A DNA stretch of 64,000 bases from Epiperipatus broadwayi (Eukaryota > Onychophora > Udeonychophora > Euonychophora > Peripatidae), in the NCBI GenBank assembly GCA_028023455.1, contig JAQFVV010012423.1, positions 6,366,269 through 6,430,268 of the forward strand, given 5' to 3'. Position 1 is the first letter of the stretch. Each line of letters opens with the position of its first letter. The notes under the pieces are model-generated. The model was given only the letters and a program-made list of their open reading frames with translations, was not told the origin of the DNA and made no database searches. Positions 57,410 through 64,000 of this stretch are shown here, piece by piece. A program made the translations under genes and the position numbers.

Positions 57410-59370
57410 CTTACCCTACTGACATTTTTTATGGTAAGAGTAGTTAGTTACTTTGTCATGAGCATTGAGATATACCTTTCAGATTTGTATTAAACTTACC
57501 ATTTTTTTATCAGATAACCAATCCATAATCAACACAAATAATTACCAAATATTTTTCTAAGTTTAGTTAGAGGATAAAACAAAGATAGAAAACTCAAATC
57601 CTTATCAGCTAACAATTTATAAGCCTAATAAATAATGTTTTATTCACTGTTCTTTTATGAAGGAATTGTTAAATAAATTTTTGCACTTAGTAAACTATTT
57701 TTTAAAGGTTGTTCTATTTTTTGTCAATATAATCTTAGAACTATAATGCACAAAATATTATTGAAAAAAATAATTCTCGAATACTTTGTTATATATACAA
57801 TTTTAAAGTACTTTTTTTTTGTTGATTATTTTAAATAAATATCACCATTTATTTTTTTTTTCAGATTATAATGAAATGTATTTTTGTCTCATATATGTAA
57901 ACAGATATTTTGCCCTATAGATTCTTTTAAATTAAATATTCAAGGGATTTATTTATTTCTGTCATAATTTTAAAATAATGTAATAATTTTTAAAAAAATT
58001 ATTAAATAAAAAGATTTTATTAAACTAAAATAAATATTAAAATAACAATTAAGTTATGTTTTAATGCAGTGACTGATTAACCATTCTGAAGGTTCATGGA
58101 TGTGGTCCAACTCTTTTTTTTTTCCGGTGCCTGAATTTATTATAAACTGCAAAGCAAATAAATAACCATTTGAAATATTATTTTTCTGGAAATCTCTATA
58201 CAATATATATATATTAATGTCAAATTCATCTCATTAATATTTTCTTCCTCCACTTATCTCATAGGGGCATTTTCTATTAAGACAAAATTTTCTTTAAATC
58301 TTTTTCTCTGCTATTTACCCAATAAAAAATAAGCATTGGGAAAACAAATAATTAACTTTAGAGATAAATTTAAACTGATAAAGACATATCATTTTAATAT
58401 ATCGCATCACTAGTTTTCTGCCTATCTATGTATAAGTAAAATAAAGATGGCTAATAAAACGGCATAAAAGTGCACACATATATAAATATCAAATAGAAAT
58501 ATATAAGTCACACTATTTTAAGAGTTTATAAACAACTCTAGCACAGAGAGTGATGGATTTAGCTATTATAAATGTATGTATTTTCAACTTCTATATGGTT
58601 TGATCAATAATTTTCATTGTATATATTTAATTATGTACAATAATATAAAAGACAATAAATATAATACATGTAAAATAATTTCCCTATCAGTATTATAGAT
58701 GTATTTATAAGAGTGTTTGAATTAGTTCTTCCCTTTTGAGCAAAGACATGTTCCTAACTTAAATACTGTACATCACCAAATTCTGGGGACTGTTTAAGGC
58801 CTGATGTTTGCTTTAGAGAATACTCGAATGAGTTTTCAATATAGTATCGAGTTAGCTGGTCAATATCTTTTATTGCATTGGTTATGTGTTATTATTATAG
58901 TTATATATATATTTGCATATTAATGTACGGTTAGAATAGCTTCTTTAATTATCTATATTTAAGATTGTGATTATTATTATATGTATTTCTTTAACTTATT
59001 CATTATACTATTCAAGAGACTAAAATTTACTCTTGGCTATTTTAATTCATTATGATATATAGTATTATTAATTTACCACCGAAAGACAAATCGTTTCTTA
59101 ATAATAACACTCTACTCAAGATGGCCTTTTTGCCAAAATCACTGGTATAGCATTTTTTGTTTCAATAATATATTTTTAAAATAATAGAGTATTAGGAATG
59201 ATGTCAGATTGCTAAATAAATTATAATACATATATGAAATAATGGATTAAAGAGATTATATTTTCGTTATTAGACCTTTCTGACTTTGTTCAAAATTTAA
59301 TCACACCTTATTTAAACAATTCTAAAATTAATACACTGTACAGGCTTACACATATAGATATATATGTAAT
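57410..59370. other. AT-rich DNA, no gene recognised
   Basis: No readable domain, RNA gene or convincing repeat. Confidence 0.4.
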
Positions 59371-59377
59371 ATATAAG

Positions 59378-59450
59378 GGATTCGAATTCAGACTTTCACA
59401 CAAGCCTCAACTCTCCAAGCCATCTCATATTGCTAACCCACCTGATCACA
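59378..59450 (-). other. tRNA-like block, outer end of left arm
   Basis: On the minus strand TTAGCAATATGAGATGG resembles a D arm/A box. AATTCGAATCC at 59388-59378 matches the B box GGTTCGANTCC at nine of 11 positions. The spacing is as in a tRNA. It lies about 30 bases downstream of the ribozyme. It may be a pol III promoter remnant or a recruited SINE head. GTGTGAAAGTCTG before the B box resembles the SINE-like block in the gypsy 3' LTR (TCTTGAAAGTTTG). Confidence 0.5.
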
Positions 59451-59474
59451 CACATGTTGAAAAGATAAATAATC

Positions 59475-59518
59475 ACCAATATACGTATTTCATGCTAAAC
59501 CAGCATTCGTCAGTTGGT
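59475..59518 (-). ncRNA. Hammerhead ribozyme, left arm (complete consensus)
   Basis: Minus strand. Stem I is ACCAA (59518-59514) paired with TTGGT (59479-59475), five perfect pairs. The core CTGACGA (59513-59507) matches CTGANGA. Stem II is ATGCT and AGCAT, five perfect pairs around GGTTT. GAA (59491-59489) is followed by ATACGTAT (59488-59481), an 8-base palindrome that can form stem III between two molecules, then A (59480) as the cleavage base. Every invariant position is present. The ribozyme would cut its own transcript between 59480 and 59479 (3' of A59480). Confidence 0.88.
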
Positions 59519-59971
59519 CAGATTACCATCTCCACACATATATACAATCAGTGCTCGGTTTTATATTAAGATAGCAAATCTTTATACTTTAATGGACAGG
59601 CTTCAAACTACTTCAACTCACAACTCTTCCGCTTTCCATTTCATTGAAAATCTGATGATGGAATGTTCAAAGCCCTCGTTAGTGCCAAGGTTGTTATCTT
59701 ATCCATGTTGACGTTAGTCATTCTGACCCCTCATGTACAGGAGACCCCTCATGTACAGGAGAATAATCCATTTGACATCAACATGTATAGGATGACAACC
59801 TTGGCATTATCGAGAGCTTTGAACATTCCATCATCAGATTTTCAATGAAATGGAAGGCTGAAGAGTTGTGAGTTGAAGCAGTTTAAAGCCTGTCCATTAA
59901 AGTATAAAGATTTGCTATCTTAATATAAAGCTGAGCACTGATTGTATATATGTGTGGAGATGGTAATCTGG

Positions 59972-60015
59972 ATCAACTGACAAGTGCTGGTTTAGCACGA
60001 AATACGGATATTGGT
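59972..60015 (+). ncRNA. Hammerhead ribozyme, right arm (core mutated)
   Basis: Counterpart on the plus strand. Stem I ATCAA with TTGGT keeps pairing through a G-T wobble. The core reads CTGACAA, so the invariant G of CTGANGA is changed (position 59982). Stem II is GTGCT with AGCAC: both outer bases changed together relative to the left arm (A-T to G-C), which is direct covariation support for the fold. GAA follows. The palindrome is broken to ATACGGAT. The core change should abolish cleavage. Confidence 0.8.
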
Positions 60016-60044
60016 GATTATTCATCTTTTCAACATGTGTGTGA

Positions 60045-60112
60045 TCAGGTGGGTCAGCAATATGAGATGGCTTGGAGAGTTGAGGGTTGTGTGAAAGTCT
60101 GAGTTCGAATGT
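60045..60112 (+). other. tRNA-like block, outer end of right arm
   Basis: Inverted counterpart on the plus strand: GTCAGCAATATGAGATGGC, GTGTGAAAGTCTGAG, and a B box AGTTCGAATGT (60102-60112). Combining both arms gives an ancestor close to GAGTTCGAATCC, a good B box. Nothing like an acceptor stem is kept. Confidence 0.5.
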
Positions 60113-60121
60113 CTTATATAT

Positions 60122-62565
60122 TAAACAATTTTAATAAATAGAAAATGTATATGTATATTTGTTTCTTATGATGTTAGATTAAGTCGTAATAAAAAACTAA
60201 AATCAATTTCTTTTTATATCTGAACAATTTTTAAACGGACATTCTACATTACTTGGAAGACAAAATTAATTAACCTTAGCACAGTACTAGAATAAAATCT
60301 CAAATACTAAATTCCTGTAGTAAATATCAATCTGTCATTTCTAGATCTCAAATGTCATGTGATCTTCCAAACAACCATTCGATTAATTTAGATTTGGTGA
60401 TCTGTAGATAACTTGTTTAACTTTCATGCCTAAAATCAGCCGTCTTATACGTTTAAAATTACTCACAATTCCAAATTATTCACAACTCTGATATTTTATA
60501 TTTATATATTATTTCCTAGCTGTTCAAAAAAATATGCAGACTTTTTTATATATTCTTTTCCTTCCTTTAAGTATTTTTATCTGCTATTATTTAAACCCTC
60601 AATGTTACTTCCTATTAAATAAATATTCTCTTTATAAAATATTGGTATTTTATAAAACTAAAAAGAATAATCAATATTTTGTACAACTTTTCTTTATTTA
60701 GTTGACCGGTTTATCATTTTTTCATTGATAACAAACATTTACAAAATTTAAGTACCTAGAAATGATATTTCAATAATATTCTGAAAGATGGGGGGGGGGG
60801 GGGGGTATTTCTATAGAAGTTCATTTTTTCTCTTTAGATATCATTTTTATTGCTTTTTATAAGCTTTTTTTTTTTTGCATTTTAAGAATTAAATATCTAA
60901 CTGACATCACATAAGTTTTAGTTCTTTTATTATACTTAAAATATTAAAAGCTTCCCCTATATACATATTGGCATGTGTATTTGTGTTCTTAACATAAAGG
61001 TGTTACAAAATTTTATTTTTAGATGCTCTATAAGATTTTGAAAACTATGGCGCGATTAGAAGATTGGTCGGCATGTTCTTCAGTTTTATGTGATTGATGC
61101 AATGGAATATACTATTTGAAAGATAACACATCTTAATTGGATTGAACACTTGAAGCAAATAAGTGAGAAATGTAAATGTTTTGTCATGGGAAAGACAAAC
61201 CCTTTTTGCATTATAAAAATTAGTTCAAAGACACTCTAAGACAGTGCAATATGAATTGTTTTGTTGCACACATAATGTTGAGAATAGAAGGCCATTGGAG
61301 AGATATATAATCATTGCAAAATCATCATTAATTTTTAATCCTGTCTGAAATTTTAATTTTGTATTTATGTATGTAGAAGAAAAATGACACACTGCCTTAA
61401 GGCATTAGTATAATCTTCTGATTTTATTTTTATTTATATATTTATGTTTCTTTCATACTTGCATAGCTCTTGAGTCTATGTTATTGATCTAATACAACTT
61501 TTGATTTTTCTATACATGGTTTGCATACCATATTTATATGCATTCATTGAAACTTTCTTATTGACCTAATTTTATGCTATTATTGATTTCTCGTATCTAC
61601 TCTAAAGTGTAAATAAAGTTTTAATTTTGAAAGTAGAAGAATTCCTGATCTATTGTTTCATATGTTAGGTGACTTTCATCTTCCTAATCTAGAATTCAAA
61701 TCTGAATGAAGAATTCTAAAATATTTTTTTAAGTTTTCAACACAATAAAAAGGTGAAATAAAAAACCATCATAAGAAATTGTTAAAGCAGCTGCTGATTA
61801 TCCTGATTAAGAGATCCCGTTTCTTTGGCTAAAGTATTTGCCCTGCAGTGGCTATATGAGACTTTACTTTGTATGTAAGATCTAATATACAGACAAAAGT
61901 GACTACTCCCTGTAAGGCATGTACAAAGAGTGGTATGGATATAACAATACATATATTAATTATGATTTTAAGTATCATAAGATGACATTGCACATATCAA
62001 TCATTTCACTCAATATAATATGATTCACATCCCAAATAATGTGATTTTATTCTCAGTCACTTTGCAAAAATTACTTGTTTCTTGTAAGTAATATTCTAAC
62101 TTAGTTTTATTTTTTTTTCATTATTTTCCCAAAAATCAAGGCTATATTCAAGCAATCCCATCTTTATTGGTAAAAAAAAAATGTGGGGGGAGAGGGTAAG
62201 GCTTTTTAAACTATAATTAAACTTTGGATAATAGTAACATTAAATGCAACTATGTATCATTACAGTCAAAGTCCACTTTTTCTCAAACATTCATGATTTC
62301 AAAGAACTTTCATTTCCAGTTTCTGCATAGCATTCTGTGATTTTGGTGGCCATATTTATTTTCATTAGTGTTTGCTTTTTTTTTTTAATATTCCTCAAAT
62401 TATAATTTTAACTTTAAGTTCAAGTTTTAGTCAATAGATGGAGGCTCTATCTAAAATAAACAGACATTTGAAAGATTGAAAATTTTTGTGTTTAACTGTC
62501 TGAAAGATTTTCGTTCGCCATTTTAGATTTAGAATTTTTTTTTTTTTTTTAAAAAAAGTTGTTCC
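60122..62565. other. AT-rich DNA with a G run; no gene recognised
   Basis: A run of 16 G lies at 60790-60805. The 61.03-61.3 kb patch is less AT-rich and may be an old element, but no motif could be read. No RNA gene is visible. Confidence 0.4.
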
Positions 62566-63035
62566 TGTTGAATGTGTGATAGCTTAAGGATATTTATAAA
62601 AAAGTTGTATCTAAGTTTAATTTTTTTTAGTTAAGTTTGTTACTGATGGTTTTTTGAATTTAAAACAGGTATTTGTTTTGAGAAAAAAGGCAGCGTTTGT
62701 TTGGGAAGCCTAACATTAGAAGAAATGTGGGTATAGTTTTGATCAGGTTTGGGAAAAGTAAAAAAAAAAAAGTTTTTATTTTTCTGTATAAGTGTGTTTG
62801 AAGACTAGGTGAGGTATTATAAAGAGGTATTTATAAAAAATTGTATGTAAGTTTAATTCATTTTAGTTAAGTTGGTTACTGAGAGTTTTTTAAATTTTAA
62901 AATAGGCATTTATTTTGAGATAAAAGGCCTAACATTAGTAAACATGTGGTTGTAGTTTGATCAAGCTTGGGAAAAAGTAAAAAAGTTTTTTTTATTTTTC
63001 AGTATAAGGGTGTTTGAAGAATAGTAGACATATTA
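62566..63035 (+). repeat. Two tandem 5' monomers upstream of the CR1-type ORF1
   Basis: Two copies of a unit of about 235 bp (second about 20 bp shorter). GATATTTATAAAAAAGTTGTAT at 62589 equals GGTATTTATAAAAAATTGTAT at 62826. TTTAGTTAAGTTNGTTACTGA, CCTAACATTAG, TGATCAGGTTTGGGAAAAGT and GTATAAGTGTGTTTGAAGA recur in order. They lie directly before ORF1, where a LINE has its internal promoter. Repeated promoter monomers are known in mouse L1; I infer a similar role. Confidence 0.7.
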
Positions 63036-63075
63036 TAAAGTCAAATATAGAATAGGTGACTTGAAAAATAAGAAT

Positions 63076-64000
63076 ATGGATTGCATTTGTGTAGCACAAT
63101 GTATATACAATAGACAGAAAAAAGTTAGACGAGCAGTAGTAGAGTGTACAGTGTGTGCTGAGGTGTATCATTTGAAATGTTTGAATAAGAATAGGAAGGA
63201 TGTAACAGGTTTCTGAATATGTAGTCAGTGTGTAAATGGGATTAAAGAGGTGAGAAAGTAGTTTTTAAGTTTAGGTAGTCTATAGAGAAAGTCAGAGGAG
63301 AGGGAGCAAAATGTAGTTAAGAAAGATAGGACAAAGTATGGTTTTAGTGGAGTGTCAGGAAATATGACTGAAGAAAGTAGTAATGCAATGGAGATGGTTA
63401 GCCAAAGAATAAGTAAGATATAGGAAGAAATGAAGGATGTAGAAGTAAAGTTAAAACTGTTAGAGACAAAGTGTGAGGAGATAAAGGAATTATTGAGTAG
63501 AAATGATAAGGAAGAAATGGATAAGGAAATTCAGAAGGTGGTAGAAAAGGTTAAAGATGGAGTAGAGAAAGTAGATTATGAGGCAGTATTGATAGGAGAT
63601 TCACTAATAAGAGAATGTGGGGATATAATTGCAAGGGAAAATAGAAGCAGGTATGTTAGAGTATGTTTCCTGGAACAAAAATTAGGGATGTGACAGATAA
63701 AGTAAGAAAGCAAAGTAGTAGAGATGTATATGTAATGGTAGGGACTAATAATTTGTTAGAGCCATCAGAGAAAGTAATGGATGAGTATGTAGAATTGATT
63801 AGGAATTTGAAAGAGATTAAAGGAAGAATAGGAGTAGTGGGACTTACCAAGATTTGATAAGAGGCATTTGTTAGATAGGGCATGTTCTATAAATGAGAGA
63901 GTGAAAAAATTGTGTAAGAGAAATAATGTTGTGTTTGTGGATGTATGGGATTGGTTTATTGGAAAGAGGGAGTTGTATAGTAAAGATGGTTTGCACTTAG
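63076..64000 (+). pseudogene. CR1-type LINE ORF1 with PHD finger and SGNH esterase, cut by window end
   Basis: From the ATG at 63076 one frame gives a PHD-like finger: CICVAQC, ECTVCAEVYHLKC and ICSQC, with the tryptophan expected before ICSQC changed to a stop. A charged coiled-coil-like segment follows (63430-63570). The esterase starts with GDSLIREC (63594), continues in shifted frame as FPGTKIRDV and VGTNNL, and near the window end as KDGLHL. These are the Gly-Asp-Ser, Gly, Asn and Asp-x-x-His blocks of SGNH hydrolases. PHD plus esterase is known for CR1-like ORF1. Four in-frame stops and two frameshifts (about 63670 and 63850) make it a pseudogene. Confidence 0.8.

Larger units (their letters stand above)
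59371..60121. mobile_element. Palindromic ribozyme-bearing retroelement (head-to-head dimer, no ORF)
   Basis: Two arms of about 345 bp (59371-59714 and 59774-60121) are inverted copies of each other with scattered substitutions. The spacer (59715-59773) holds an 18-bp direct duplication, GACCCCTCATGTACAGGA, at 59725 and 59743. Each arm has, reading outward, a body, a hammerhead ribozyme motif, about 30 bases, then a tRNA-like block with a B box at the outer edge. There is no coding capacity; the short frames at 59514-59848 are accidental. The layout equals that of the two PLE pairs in this window but without protein, so a non-autonomous PLE relative or retrozyme-like element is the best reading. 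Confidence 0.75.

Noticed and set aside
59652-59700. CTGATGA in the palindrome read as a second hammerhead
   Set aside because: The GAA after stem II is missing and stem I does not pair. The real ribozyme is on the opposite strand at 59475-59518.
1-64000. Host protein-coding exons
   Set aside because: No frame matched a recognisable host domain; short exons flanked by introns cannot be ruled out without transcript data.

Overview
The window looks like intergenic DNA of an animal with a very A+T-rich nuclear genome (about three quarters A+T by eye). It has long TA and CA microsatellites, tRNA-derived SINEs, several LINE clades, Penelope-like retroelements (PLEs), Ty3/gypsy-type LTR elements and a hAT element with a clean 8-bp duplication. 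CR1-type LINEs with a PHD/esterase ORF1, PLEs with GIY-YIG endonucleases, and RTE elements point to an invertebrate metazoan (cnidarian, lophotrochozoan and chelicerate are all possible). I cannot name the species. I recognise no host gene, exon, rRNA or functional tRNA. Every coding region I can support belongs to a mobile element, and almost all of these are broken.

Layout. 0-7 kb: AT-rich DNA with small tandem duplications and a hairpin element at 6.9 kb. 7-15 kb: decayed RTE-type LINE pieces, all on the minus strand, and a short tRNA-headed SINE at 11.5 kb. 15-22 kb: AT-rich DNA with TA microsatellites. 22.4-25.8 kb: a long repeat with LTR-like ends; a second, inverted copy lies at 48.3-50.7 kb. 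25.8-28.2 kb: two copies of one PLE head to head as a near-perfect palindrome. 28.2-30.3 kb: a second LTR-like stretch. 30.5-34.3 kb: hairpin MITE, RTE endonuclease remnant, a CR1-like reverse transcriptase, and an element with inverted ends and a hammerhead motif. 34.6-36.7 kb: three tandem tRNA-like monomers, then a cluster of small inverted-repeat elements. 38-43.7 kb: a Jockey/CR1-like LINE split by an internally deleted gypsy-type element with both LTRs. 46.4-48.3 kb: a second, younger PLE head-to-head pair. 53.6-55.9 kb: the best RTE copy. 56.8-57.4 kb: a hAT element. 59.4-60.1 kb: a 750-bp palindrome with no ORF. 62.6-64 kb: a CR1-type LINE 5' end with repeated 5' monomers and ORF1, cut by the window edge.

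The most interesting theme is self-cleaving RNA. Three separate palindromes (25.8-28.2, 46.4-48.3 and 59.4-60.1 kb) share one architecture: two copies head to head, with hammerhead-type motifs facing outward near both outer ends. A fourth element (33.75-34.25 kb) also carries a hammerhead motif. In all four, the GAA of the core is followed by a self-complementary stem III of 4 to 8 bases, the signature of minimal hammerheads that act as dimers. The 59.4-kb palindrome has the most complete ribozyme, a covarying stem II between its arms, no coding capacity, and tRNA-like promoter boxes just downstream of each ribozyme. It is the best candidate here for an undescribed non-autonomous, ribozyme-bearing retroelement.
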